Shown piece after piece: positions 7,986-16,645 of a stretch of DNA of 64,000 bases (positions are counted from its first letter, which is position 1; the number at the start of each line of letters is the position of its first letter). The notes below the pieces were generated by a model. That model was not told the DNA's origin. It saw nothing but the letters and a program-made list of their open reading frames with translations, and did not search any database. The DNA comes from CAZJBS01 sp964544475 (GTDB lineage: Bacteria; CLD3; SB21). The DNA is taken from NCBI GenBank assembly GCA_964544475.1, contig CAZJBS010000016.1, positions 12,510 to 76,509 on the forward strand. Direction: 5' to 3'. The position numbers and the translations under genes were made by a program.

Positions 7986-9626
7986 ATGAGATTAGCAGGA
8001 CTGAGTTTGTTGGTTATTGTCTTGTGTCTGTTGTTCGACAACGAGCGAAGAGTGGAAGGCCAGTCCGTCCCCGTCCCTTCCGTACTCTCGGTGGGGCCCA
8101 GTTACAGGATATTTCCAAGCTCGACGACGCAGACCGAAACGTTCATAACCCGGCATCCGACCGATCCCGACGTCCTATTTGCCAGCGCCAATACCATCAA
8201 ATTGAGCACCGGATTCATCAGTGAAGGGGTCTACGTGACGACCGACGGCGGCCAAACCTGGTACGGAAACGACACCTGCAAGGGCAGTGTCATCTCTTCC
8301 CACGGCGGTGACCCGGGAATAGTCATAGACAAAGACGGCACTTTCTTGCTTATCCGGTTGCATCGCTACGTACCCGGCCTTTACGCCCATTTTTCCACCG
8401 ACTACGGCGTCACATGGTCATCACAAAGGACCGTGGCTCTGGATGATCAGGACCGGGCGTCCCTCGCCTCGGATGCCAGCGCGTCGAGCCAATACTACGG
8501 GCGCTCGTATGCCGTTTGGGTCAGGTTGGGCAGTCCTTTTCCAGCCGTTTGTGCATACACGACCGATGGCGGATCCACCTGGAGTGACGTGATTCAAATA
8601 AACAATCCCTCCCAACGATGTCAGGGTGGCGATGTCGTGATCGGATCCGGCGGCACGGTCTACGCCTGTTGGGCAGGAGTCATCGGTACATCCCCTTTCA
8701 CGGAAGACTATGTCGGATTCGCCAGGTCCACCAACGGAGGCACGTCGTGGATCGTCACTGAAAATGCGTATGACGCCAACGGCATTGCGGGTACGTTCCC
8801 CGAGAAAACCAACATCCGAACCAACGGCCTTCCTCGTATCGACGTGGATAAGAGCGGCGGCGCGCGCGACGGTTGGATCTATATCGTCACGACCGAAAAA
8901 AATCTTGCTCCCGCCGGTTCGGACCCGGACATCATTTTTCATCGCTCGACCGACGGCGGCGCCACCTGGTCCGCGGGTGTGCGCGTCAACCAGGACAATT
9001 TCAACAATGGAAAATTCCAGTTCTTCCCGGCCATTCATGTGGACGACGCGGGCGGCATCAACGTACTGTATTATGACGACCGGAATACCACGTCCGATTC
9101 TTCGGGAGTGTACCTTTCACGTTCGGTCGACGGCGGCACAACGTGGTCCGATTTTCGTGTGAGTGATCATCACTTCAAACCGCAACCCATTGGCGGGCTT
9201 GGTCAGGGCTATCAAGGCGACAATATCGGCATGACCTCTGTCGGCGATACGCTTTGGCCGGTGTGGATGGACAATTCCAGCGGAATTTATCAAATATGGA
9301 CATGCCCGATCCGGTTGTCGACGCTCGGAACAGCCGTTGGAAACGAACGAGAGCCGCGCACGTTTCGCCTCGAACCGAATTTTCCAAACCCCTTCAATGG
9401 CTCAACGACGATCACCTACGAACTGGCCACAGCTGGTCTGATACGGTTGACGGTGTACGACGTCCTCGGCAGAGAGGTTGCCCGATTGGTTCATCGAAAT
9501 CAGAATGCGGGCTTCCATCGGATCGTATTCGAACCGTCCGCCCATGCGTTGAGCAGCGGTGTGTACTTTGCCAGGCTTGAATTCGGCGCCCGATCCATCA
9601 CGCGAAAGATGGCGTACGTCAAATAG
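7986..9626 (+). CDS. Secreted Asp-box (sialidase-fold) beta-propeller protein with T9SS-type C-terminal domain
   Basis: A 546-residue protein with a signal peptide (about residues 1-25) and six Asp-box motifs of the form S/T-x-D/N-G-G-x-T-W (TTDGGQTW, STDYGVTW, TTDGGSTW, STNGGTSW, STDGGATW, SVDGGTTW). That count fits a six-bladed sialidase/neuraminidase-type propeller. The catalytic arginine cluster and the R-I-P motif of true sialidases are not clear (YRIFP only), so enzymatic activity is unproven. The last ~85 residues start LEPNFPNPFNGST and carry YDVLGREVARL and GVYFARL, the Por/T9SS sorting domain. GAAAGGA precedes the ATG. It probably forms an operon with the TonB receptor and may bind or process its ligand at the surface. 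Confidence 0.85.
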   Translation: MRLAGLSLLVIVLCLLFDNERRVEGQSVPVPSVLSVGPSYRIFPSSTTQTETFITRHPTDPDVLFASANTIKLSTGFISEGVYVTTDGGQTWYGNDTCKGSVISSHGGDPGIVIDKDGTFLLIRLHRYVPGLYAHFSTDYGVTWSSQRTVALDDQDRASLASDASASSQYYGRSYAVWVRLGSPFPAVCAYTTDGGSTWSDVIQINNPSQRCQGGDVVIGSGGTVYACWAGVIGTSPFTEDYVGFARSTNGGTSWIVTENAYDANGIAGTFPEKTNIRTNGLPRIDVDKSGGARDGWIYIVTTEKNLAPAGSDPDIIFHRSTDGGATWSAGVRVNQDNFNNGKFQFFPAIHVDDAGGINVLYYDDRNTTSDSSGVYLSRSVDGGTTWSDFRVSDHHFKPQPIGGLGQGYQGDNIGMTSVGDTLWPVWMDNSSGIYQIWTCPIRLSTLGTAVGNEREPRTFRLEPNFPNPFNGSTTITYELATAGLIRLTVYDVLGREVARLVHRNQNAGFHRIVFEPSAHALSSGVYFARLEFGARSITRKMAYVK

Positions 9627-9737
9627 CCGGTGATCGACTATCGGGATTCTGGAATACCTTCGCCGGAAACAGGCGTTCGATGCCTCGAACCACGACCAGT
9701 TGGAACCAGTCTCCAACAGCTTCACGAGCGCAGATCA

Positions 9738-9776
9738 AGAAAAAAGGCTGACCGCATTGGTCAGCCTTTTTTTTTG
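9738..9776. terminator. Strong bidirectional terminator between convergent genes
   Basis: AAGGCTGACC and GGTCAGCCTT form a 10-bp stem around a GCATT-type loop. It is flanked by A and T runs on both sides and serves both the Asp-box gene and the Ig-repeat gene. Confidence 0.9.
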
Positions 9777-9791
9777 ATATTGAAAACGCTG

Positions 9792-12625
9792 CTAAGGCGC
9801 CGCTTTGTTCACGGTGATCGTCACGGTTTTCGTGTCGCTGGCCGTTCCGTCCGACACTTTGATAGTGACTGTGTAGTTCCCGGCTTGTCCGACCGCCGGT
9901 GTCCATGAGAAATCGCCACCGGAAGACAAGCTGGCTCCGGCAGGCGCTCCGGTCATGGTAAAAGTTAACTTATCCTGTTTGTCGTCATCGCTGGCCGACA
10001 CCGAGAACGCGAGGGCTTTTCCTTCATCCGTACTTTGAGCGCCGATATCGGAAAGTCTGGGAGCGCGATTGACATTGGCCACCTTGATCGTGATCGTCTT
10101 GCTGTCTTCGAGTCCGCCTTCGTCCTTCACTTTCAGCGTGACCGAATGATCGCCCGCCTGGTCAAATCCCGGCGTCCATGAGAATTTACCGTCCTTGGAC
10201 AATCCCGCACCGGACGGCAGACCGTCCGCCGAAAACGTCAATTTCCCTGCGTCTTCCTTGTCCGGATCCGTCGCCGTTAACGCAAATGTCAGTTCTTTGC
10301 CTTCGGTGCCTTGTTGATTGAGAATGGCACCCAGAGCCGGCTTGCGATTGGTATTCTTGACGGTGACGACCACGGTTTTCGAATCCGAGAGACCGGCCGC
10401 GTCATTGAGCGTCAACGTGATTTGGTATTCGCCGGCCTGCTCAAATGTCGGCGTCCATGTGATCGATTTCCCGACGGCATTGAACACGGCGCCCTGCGGC
10501 ACGCCGTCGGCTTTGAGGACCAGCTTGCCGTTGTCCTCTTTGTCAGGATCCGAGATGTTGATGTTCAGGGACAGTTTCTGTCCTTCGTCGACATTTTGAG
10601 GCCCCGGATCGGCAATCACCGGCGGACGGTTGACATGATTGATGCGGACATCGACCGTTTTGGTATCCGCGCCGCCGAGGACATCGGTGACGGTCACTTT
10701 GATCGAATACGCTCCGGACTGTTCATACGTTGGCGTCCAACGGATGGTACGAGAGGCCGCATCAAAGACGGCGCCTTGCGGCAGGCCGTCGGCTTTGTAG
10801 GTCAACTTGCCGATATCTTCCTTGTCCGGATCCTCGGCCTCCGCCACCTGGATCGTGACTTCCTTATTCTCATCGCCTGTCATGGCGGCGATGGGCGCCA
10901 ACTTCGGAAGGCGGTTAACGTTATTCACGGCTAGGCTGACCACCTTTTTGTCCGACAGTTTGCTCGGATCTTCCACGCCCACGGTCACCTGGAATTTTCC
11001 GGCCTGATCAAAGGTCGGCGTCCACGTGAATGTTCTTGTCGCCGGATCGAACACGGCGCCTTCCGGCAGGCCCTCGGCAAAAAAGGCCAGTTTGCCCGCG
11101 TCTTCCTTGTCCGGATCATGGCCACTAATCACAAACGTCAGCGGTTTCGTTTCATCGACGACCTTTTCCGCGACGGCATCAAGCACCGGCGGCCGGTTGA
11201 CATGGTTGACCGTCATCTTGAAAACGGACGTGGCCGTCAGGCCAAGCAGGTCTTTCACGGTGACCTTCACACCTTCATACACACCGGATTGGTCGTACGT
11301 CGGAAGCCATTTGATGGTACGGGTCGCGGCGTCAAACGTGGCGCCCTGTGGCAACCCATCGGCCGTGTAAGTCAACTTACCGATATCCTCTTTGTCCGGA
11401 TCCTGACCTTCCGGCGCCACCACGACGATTTCCTTGTTCTCGTCGCCAACGACGGATTCGATGGCAGCGATCACGGGCGGACGATTGATATTCATCACCT
11501 TCACCGGCACCGTCAGTTGGTCGGTCAAACCCGATGGATCGCTCACGGTATATACAAAAGGATGGTCGCCCGATTGTTCATAGGTCGGCTTCCAATTCAG
11601 CGTCAGGGTCGTTTCGTCAAACAGCGCGCCTTCGGATAACCCGGACGCTTTGACGGTCAGTCGGCCCTCGTCTTCCACATCGGGGTCCGACACACTGACT
11701 TTGTATGACAGCGGTTTCTCTTCATCCACAACCTGCGCCGGAATCAAAGCCAGGACCGGAGGCCGGTTGACATGCCTGACGCTCACAGATGTGGTCACCG
11801 TATCCGACAACCCATCCGGATCTCTGACCACAAAAAACACGCCGGTGTATTCGCCGGATTGTTCATACGTGGGTGTCCAGGTGAATGTCTGGGTGGCACG
11901 ATCAAACGACGCGCCGGGCGGTATGCCGAATCCTCCAAATTCAAGTTTGCCGGCGTCTTCCTTATCCGGATCGCTGGCGCCGATTTTGATCGTCAATGTC
12001 TTGTTCTCATCCACGGTGTGAGTCGACGGCAGATCGGCGAGAACCGGCGGCCGGTTGATATGGTTGACCGTAATAACCGAGGCCTTGGATTCCGACGCAC
12101 CGGCGGGATCTTTGACAGTAAACGTCACGGTGTACGTTCCGGATTGATCATAGGTCGGAATCCACTTGAACGTCAAACCCGTCGGATCAAACGTCGATCC
12201 GGCCGGCAGATTGGACGCACTGACGGTGAGTTGGCCGTCGTCCTCCACGTCGGGATCGGTCGGTGGGTTAATGGCAAATGCCAGCGCGACATTTTCATCC
12301 GCCGTAAAATTGCCCGTTAATGGCAGGGATGGCGCACGGTTGGTATGCGTGACGGTGATACTGATCGTGTCGCGCGAAAACAATTTGGTCTTGGTATTTT
12401 CCGTCACCGTGAAAACAATGCCGTCGTACTTGCCGGATTGTTCAAACGACGGCGTCCAGGTGAACATCGTATCCTGCGGTGAGAATACCGCACCCTCCGG
12501 AATGAAATTGCCGGAGAACAGGATCGGGTTGCCGTCGGGATCGTATCCACGAACTTTGAATTCGAGTTTCTGATTTTCGGCCACCGTCTTGCTCCCCGTC
12601 GGAATAATCACCGGCGGTTTGTTGT
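9792..12625 (-). repeat. Ten tandem Ig-domain-encoding repeats of about 285 bp
   Basis: Ten in-frame repeats inside the large exported protein gene, each beginning at an Asn-Arg/Lys-x-Pro codon block. The more C-terminal repeats (5 to 9) are most alike, with repeated GGATCC-containing DPDKED coding segments, suggesting recent unequal duplication. Confidence 0.8.
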
Positions 12626-13619
12626 GAATCATGACAAGTACGGAAGACAAGTCGGCGACGAGGATGAAGATATCATGTTTGATGATACTGAAAGCTTGAC
12701 CAGGGGTGTCATAGCGGGAATCAAAAACCGGATTGGTCGGGTCGGTTACATCGATGGCCCGGATACCGACGTCATCCAACGCAATGTAAATATAATTGCC
12801 CGCTTTCAGCAGATCGTTGGCATACCCCGGCAATTTGACTTCGCCGACCAACCGGATTTTGTCCTGATTGGACACGTCCAGAACCAGGAGTCCGCCGGGA
12901 CCGTCGGCCACATAGGCGTACTGGCCTTCGACATGGATGGCCGAGGCGAATTGCGTCAGATATCGTTTCAACTCGACGGGCGCGGCAGGATTGGTGATGT
13001 CCAGAATGTGAATACCGGACTTGCGATCCGCGACGTACAACCGGTTATTGGATCCGACGAAGACATTGCGCGCAAAGTCCCAATCGCGGTCCACACGAAA
13101 TGCCGTCAAAAACTTCGGCGCTTTGGGATCGGTTACATCGGCCACCACGAGTCCGGCCAAGCCGGCTGCGATGTAGGCGTAATTGCCCACGATTTTGATA
13201 TCCCACGCCTCACCCTTCTTCGTGCCCATTTCAGCCACCTTCTTGGGACGTTTGAGGTTGGTGACATCGTATACGATCAACCCGGACAAATTGTCCGTCA
13301 TAAGGATGTAGTTGTCTTTCTTGGCCAATCCGAAATTCTGACCGGCGGAGGGCGTGCGACTCAGAATCTTCGGATTGCTCATGTCCGATACATCCATGAT
13401 CTGGAGGCCGCTGAACTTGTTGGCCACAAAAAGAGTCGTACCGTCCAGATAGAGGTGCACGGCGCCGTCGTCCGGATTGCCGGCCCTCGACACGTATTCG
13501 AACGCACCCCGCGGGTTGGCCTGTCCTACCAGGGTACCAAAACCGAACAGCAGAAAAACACATAGTTGCAGAAGAACTCTTAACGAGCAGTTTGTGGGCG
13601 GCAAACGGAATGTGCGCAT
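9792..13619 (-). CDS. Large exported protein: LVIVD-repeat propeller plus ten Ig-like (He_PIG type) domains
   Basis: A 1275-residue exported protein. An N-terminal signal peptide (about residues 1-34, ending LVGQA) is followed by an LVIVD-type beta-propeller (about residues 40-330; repeats such as GLQIMDVSD, GLIVYDVTN, GLVVADVTD, GIHILDITN, GLLVLDVSN). Ten tandem ~94-residue Ig-like domains then run to the C-terminus, each opening N-R-x-P, with D-P-D-x-E-D, G-A-x-F-D and W-x-P-x-(Y/F)-(D/E)-Q-(S/A)-G motifs. The DPDKED segments suggest calcium-dependent stiffening, as in cadherin-like modules. There is no C-terminal sorting domain, unlike nearby secreted proteins. The start at 13619 has GGAG upstream; the longer open frame to 13898 covers the promoter. 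Likely an adhesin or stalk; the exact role is unknown. Confidence 0.85.
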   Translation of the reverse strand: MRTFRLPPTNCSLRVLLQLCVFLLFGFGTLVGQANPRGAFEYVSRAGNPDDGAVHLYLDGTTLFVANKFSGLQIMDVSDMSNPKILSRTPSAGQNFGLAKKDNYILMTDNLSGLIVYDVTNLKRPKKVAEMGTKKGEAWDIKIVGNYAYIAAGLAGLVVADVTDPKAPKFLTAFRVDRDWDFARNVFVGSNNRLYVADRKSGIHILDITNPAAPVELKRYLTQFASAIHVEGQYAYVADGPGGLLVLDVSNQDKIRLVGEVKLPGYANDLLKAGNYIYIALDDVGIRAIDVTDPTNPVFDSRYDTPGQAFSIIKHDIFILVADLSSVLVMIHNKPPVIIPTGSKTVAENQKLEFKVRGYDPDGNPILFSGNFIPEGAVFSPQDTMFTWTPSFEQSGKYDGIVFTVTENTKTKLFSRDTISITVTHTNRAPSLPLTGNFTADENVALAFAINPPTDPDVEDDGQLTVSASNLPAGSTFDPTGLTFKWIPTYDQSGTYTVTFTVKDPAGASESKASVITVNHINRPPVLADLPSTHTVDENKTLTIKIGASDPDKEDAGKLEFGGFGIPPGASFDRATQTFTWTPTYEQSGEYTGVFFVVRDPDGLSDTVTTSVSVRHVNRPPVLALIPAQVVDEEKPLSYKVSVSDPDVEDEGRLTVKASGLSEGALFDETTLTLNWKPTYEQSGDHPFVYTVSDPSGLTDQLTVPVKVMNINRPPVIAAIESVVGDENKEIVVVAPEGQDPDKEDIGKLTYTADGLPQGATFDAATRTIKWLPTYDQSGVYEGVKVTVKDLLGLTATSVFKMTVNHVNRPPVLDAVAEKVVDETKPLTFVISGHDPDKEDAGKLAFFAEGLPEGAVFDPATRTFTWTPTFDQAGKFQVTVGVEDPSKLSDKKVVSLAVNNVNRLPKLAPIAAMTGDENKEVTIQVAEAEDPDKEDIGKLTYKADGLPQGAVFDAASRTIRWTPTYEQSGAYSIKVTVTDVLGGADTKTVDVRINHVNRPPVIADPGPQNVDEGQKLSLNINISDPDKEDNGKLVLKADGVPQGAVFNAVGKSITWTPTFEQAGEYQITLTLNDAAGLSDSKTVVVTVKNTNRKPALGAILNQQGTEGKELTFALTATDPDKEDAGKLTFSADGLPSGAGLSKDGKFSWTPGFDQAGDHSVTLKVKDEGGLEDSKTITIKVANVNRAPRLSDIGAQSTDEGKALAFSVSASDDDKQDKLTFTMTGAPAGASLSSGGDFSWTPAVGQAGNYTVTIKVSDGTASDTKTVTITVNKAAP

Positions 13620-13706
13620 GTCACTCTCCGATATAATCTTCTTATTTGAATTATTCAACGGTGACTGAGTTTGGAAAGGACGTTGTGTATACTGAGAATG
13701 CCACGC

Positions 13707-13735
13707 AATATAAATAAGCGTCTGTACAAAAGCAA
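13707..13735 (-). promoter_or_regulatory. Promoter of the LVIVD/Ig-repeat gene
   Basis: On the - strand TTGCTT (13735-13730), 17-nt spacer, TATATT (13712-13707). Leader of about 80 nt to the ATG. Confidence 0.55.
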
Positions 13736-13935
13736 GAAAATGGAACGCCTGTTTGCCCTCGACGTGCCGTGGATAAATCCCGCTCAAGAACAACGGCAGA
13801 CCCATCAGGCGTAACCTCACACGTGCGTCCGTAAATGACGGGTCCTTTCGAGGCATTCCGAATCGCCATGAAGTGCCAACCGCCCAAATTCCCGCCATGG
13901 TGGCGGTACAAAACAGGATATGTCCAAAATAGTCG

Positions 13936-13964
13936 TTGCCTAAGTTGGCCCATTCGGCTAAATT
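13936..13964 (+). promoter_or_regulatory. Promoter of the asparaginase-panC-uridylyltransferase run
   Basis: TTGCCT (13936-13941), 17-nt spacer, TAAATT (13959-13964), about 27 nt before the asparaginase ATG. Confidence 0.5.
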
Positions 13965-13990
13965 GGGTGCCCTTTAAAGACCTGTTCAGA

Positions 13991-14995
13991 ATGATGAAGC
14001 GAATTTTGCTTATACATACCGGCGGCACGATGGGCATGTCCCATGACGAAGACGACGGCGTGGCGTCGGACCAGTTTGTGGACGAAATCCTTTCCCATGT
14101 TCCGGGCATCAAAGACATCGCGGAAATCGACGTGCGCAGTGTCTTCAAGATCGACAGCTCCAATTTTTCAATTCATCACTGGACGGAGTTGGGCACGATC
14201 ATCGCCGACCACATGGATCGGTACGACGGATTTGTCATCATTCACGGCACCGACACGATGAGTTATTCGGCGTGCGCGCTGTCGTACATGCTGACGAATC
14301 TGCCCAAACCGGTCGTTCTGACGGGTTCGCAGCGTCCGCTGTCGGCCATCCGCACCGACGCGAAAAACAATCTCATCAATGCCGTGGAATTAGCCACGCA
14401 TGACATTCCCGAAGTTGGCGTGTTCTTCGACTACAAACTTTTTCGCGGCAATCGCACGAAGAAAACCAGCATTGACGATTTTGACGCCTTCGAATCGCCA
14501 AATTACCCGGTGCTGGCCGACGTCGGCCTGCATATCGAAATTCCGGAACGCCACCGTACGCCCCAGGGTGTTTTCAAGCTGGAAGGCGGTTTCGATCCGC
14601 GGGTGGCTTGCATCCGACTTTTTCCAGGACTCGATCCGCGTCATCTGCAGCCTTTGATTTCGTCCCCATTGCAACTGATCATTATTGAGGCGTTCGGGTC
14701 GGGCAATGTGCCCACCGAATGGCTTTCCTTTATTCCGTTCATCCGGGACGTGACGGCGGCCGGGAAACTTGCCGCCATCGCCAGCCAGTCGGCGCGCGGG
14801 TCCGTCGATCTTGCGTTGTATGACGGAGGCCGGCAGGCCGTCGAGGCCGGGGCCATTTCGTGCGGCGACATGACCGTGGAAGCGGCCATTATCAAGGCGA
14901 TGTACCTTCTTGGAAGCTCAGGCGGTTCGACCGCCTTTGTTCGTTCGCGTTTCGGTGCGTCGATTGCCGGAGAAATCACCGAAGCCACATCGTGA
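13991..14995 (+). CDS. ansA: Type I L-asparaginase
   Basis: A 334-residue enzyme hydrolysing asparagine to aspartate and ammonia. The nucleophile Thr13 lies in LIHTGGTMG and the second catalytic pair Thr87-Asp88 in IIHGTDTM, both canonical for the asparaginase/glutaminase family. No signal peptide, which fits the cytoplasmic type I enzyme. Two adjacent ATGs (13991 and 13994) are possible starts; the ribosome site is weak, and a longer open frame upstream runs through the promoter, so it is rejected. panC follows 10 nt after the stop. Aspartate is the precursor of beta-alanine, the substrate PanC joins to pantoate, so the pairing makes metabolic sense if a PanD exists elsewhere. Confidence 0.93.
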   Translation: MMKRILLIHTGGTMGMSHDEDDGVASDQFVDEILSHVPGIKDIAEIDVRSVFKIDSSNFSIHHWTELGTIIADHMDRYDGFVIIHGTDTMSYSACALSYMLTNLPKPVVLTGSQRPLSAIRTDAKNNLINAVELATHDIPEVGVFFDYKLFRGNRTKKTSIDDFDAFESPNYPVLADVGLHIEIPERHRTPQGVFKLEGGFDPRVACIRLFPGLDPRHLQPLISSPLQLIIIEAFGSGNVPTEWLSFIPFIRDVTAAGKLAAIASQSARGSVDLALYDGGRQAVEAGAISCGDMTVEAAIIKAMYLLGSSGGSTAFVRSRFGASIAGEITEATS

Positions 14996-15005
14996 GTCCC
15001 ATCCC

Positions 15006-15869
15006 ATGACGATCATCACAACGCCCCGCGACATGCAGGCGCTCAGTCGGAAACTCCGATCGGAAGGCGCACGGATGGGATTTGTGCCGACGATGGGATT
15101 TTTACACGACGGTCACCTCAGCCTGGTCCGTCACGCCCGTCGCGAAGGCGGCGCCACGCATGTGATCATGAGTATTTTTGTCAATCCAACCCAATTCGGT
15201 CCGGGCGAGGACTTTGAAAAATATCCCCGAAATTTCGAAAACGATCGTGCGATGGCCGAGCGGGAAGGCGTTGATGTGTTGTTCTATCCTGCGACGCACG
15301 ACATGTATCCACCCGGCGCCCGTACGTTTGTCGAGGTGGAGGATTTCGGCAAAGTGCTGTGCGGCATGACAAGGCCGACGCATTTTCGTGGCGTCACGAC
15401 GGTCGTGTCCAAACTTTTCCACATGGTCCAGCCTCATCTGGCGGTCTTCGGCCAAAAAGACGCCCAGCAATATATCATCATCCGCCGCATGGTGCAGGAT
15501 CTCGCCATGGATGTGGAAATCCTGAGGGCGCCAATCGTCCGTGAGCCGGACGGCCTGGCCATGAGTTCGCGCAACGTCTACCTGGGTCCGGAAGAACGGC
15601 GCGATGCCGTATGCCTTTCCGAATCCCTTGGGATGGCCCGGCGGGCCATCGATGCCGGCGAGCGCCGCGCGGACGTCCTTCGATCCCTCATGAAAACTCA
15701 TATCGACCAACGACCAAGCGCCCGACTGGATTACATCGGAATGGTGGACACGGAAAACCTGTCACCCCGGAGTGTTCTGAAAGGTGAAACCCTCATTGCC
15801 ATCGCCGCCTTCTTCGGAACGACCCGATTGATCGACAATATTATCATGGATATTCCGGAAAACGCATGA
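15006..15869 (+). CDS. panC: Pantothenate synthetase (pantoate-beta-alanine ligase)
   Basis: A 287-residue cytoplasmic enzyme that condenses pantoate with beta-alanine using ATP, the last step of pantothenate synthesis. FVPTMGFLHDGHLSLV contains the HIGH-like motif (His34, His37); IFVNPTQFGPGEDFEKYPR, FGQKDAQQ and the KMSKS-equivalent AMSSRN segment are all typical of PanC. The ATG at 15006 gives the standard N-terminus; the frame extends upstream only inside ansA. It overlaps the next gene by 4 nt (ATGA), so translation is probably coupled. No panB or panD is in this window. Confidence 0.97.
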   Translation: MTIITTPRDMQALSRKLRSEGARMGFVPTMGFLHDGHLSLVRHARREGGATHVIMSIFVNPTQFGPGEDFEKYPRNFENDRAMAEREGVDVLFYPATHDMYPPGARTFVEVEDFGKVLCGMTRPTHFRGVTTVVSKLFHMVQPHLAVFGQKDAQQYIIIRRMVQDLAMDVEILRAPIVREPDGLAMSSRNVYLGPEERRDAVCLSESLGMARRAIDAGERRADVLRSLMKTHIDQRPSARLDYIGMVDTENLSPRSVLKGETLIAIAAFFGTTRLIDNIIMDIPENA

Positions 15870-16606
15870 ACCCATTCGTAACGGTCATCATGGCGGCGGG
15901 CAAAGGCACGCGGATGAAGTCGGACCTCGCGAAAGTGCTGCACCCGCTGCTTGGACGTCCGATGATACATTACGTCATTCAACTGGCCCGTGAACTCGGA
16001 TCGGAGCGTGTGATGGCCATCATTGGTCACCAGAAAGAGCGCGTCCGTGAAGAACTGGCCGGGGAAAATATTGAGTTTGCCGTGCAGGAACCCCAGCTCG
16101 GCACCGGTCATGCCATCATGCAGGTGGCGCCGATGTTGTCCGGCTATGACGGCGATGTCCTCATTCTCTCCGGCGATGTCCCGCTTCTGACGTACCCGAC
16201 CATGCGCCAATTGCTCGATCTCCACACCGATCAACAGGCGGCCGGAACGGTATTGACGACCGTCATGACAGACGCCACCGGGTATGGCCGCGTCCTTCGG
16301 GGACCGGACGGCCGTGTGAAAAAAATCGTTGAACACAGGGACGCCACGGAAGAAGAACTCCGCGTTCTGGAAATCAATGCCGGCATTTATGTGTTTCGGG
16401 CCGCCGATTTGTTCCCGGCGTTGAATCAGATAACTCCCCACAACGCCCAGAGAGAGTATTATTTGCCGGACGTGTTGAAGATACTCATGGACGCCGGCCG
16501 GAAAATCGCCGCGCACACGACCACGGATTTTCACGAGATCTCCGGCATCAATACCGTTGAGCAATTGTTCGAGGCGGAAACGTTGCTGAGCCGCCGGCCG
16601 ACCTAG
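15866..16606 (+). CDS. GlmU-type UDP-GlcNAc pyrophosphorylase domain only (NTP transferase)
   Basis: A 246-residue nucleotidyltransferase. The opening VIMAAGKGTRMKSDLAKVLHPLLGRPM is the signature of the N-terminal half of GlmU, followed by LGTGHAI, LSGDVPLL, TGYGRVLR and EINAGIYVF in the right order. The left-handed beta-helix acetyltransferase half of GlmU (about 200 residues) is missing; the frame simply stops, and the next gene begins 39 nt later, so this is not a frameshift within view. It should make UDP-GlcNAc from GlcNAc-1-P and UTP, or a related NDP-sugar, and would need a separate acetyltransferase. It overlaps panC by ATGA. Confidence 0.88.
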   Translation: MNPFVTVIMAAGKGTRMKSDLAKVLHPLLGRPMIHYVIQLARELGSERVMAIIGHQKERVREELAGENIEFAVQEPQLGTGHAIMQVAPMLSGYDGDVLILSGDVPLLTYPTMRQLLDLHTDQQAAGTVLTTVMTDATGYGRVLRGPDGRVKKIVEHRDATEEELRVLEINAGIYVFRAADLFPALNQITPHNAQREYYLPDVLKILMDAGRKIAAHTTTDFHEISGINTVEQLFEAETLLSRRPT

Positions 16607-16645
16607 CCGCGATTACTTTGTTTACTTCATAACAGGAGCCTTTTC

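Larger units (their letters stand above)
13620..13990. other. Divergent intergenic region (371 nt)
   Basis: It contains the - strand promoter at 13707-13735 and the + strand promoter at 13936-13964. The 13740-13930 part is fairly GC-rich and open in more than one frame, but I see no start signal, ribosome site or recognisable protein there; it may be a decayed coding remnant. Confidence 0.5.

Noticed and set aside
7986..9626. Annotation as an active sialidase
   Set aside because: Asp boxes alone define the fold; the R-I-P motif and arginine triad are not evident.
9792..12625. Regular tandem repeats considered as a CRISPR-like or satellite array
   Set aside because: The repeats are about 285 bp, diverged and in frame, and encode Ig-like domains.
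12624..13565. A 313-codon + strand open frame opposite the LVIVD propeller
   Set aside because: Mirrors the repeat periodicity of the gene on the other strand; no independent evidence.
13651..14163. A 170-codon - strand open frame spanning the ansA start and its upstream region
   Set aside because: Overlaps ansA antisense, covers both promoters and has no ribosome site; the middle could be a decayed remnant but nothing was recognised.
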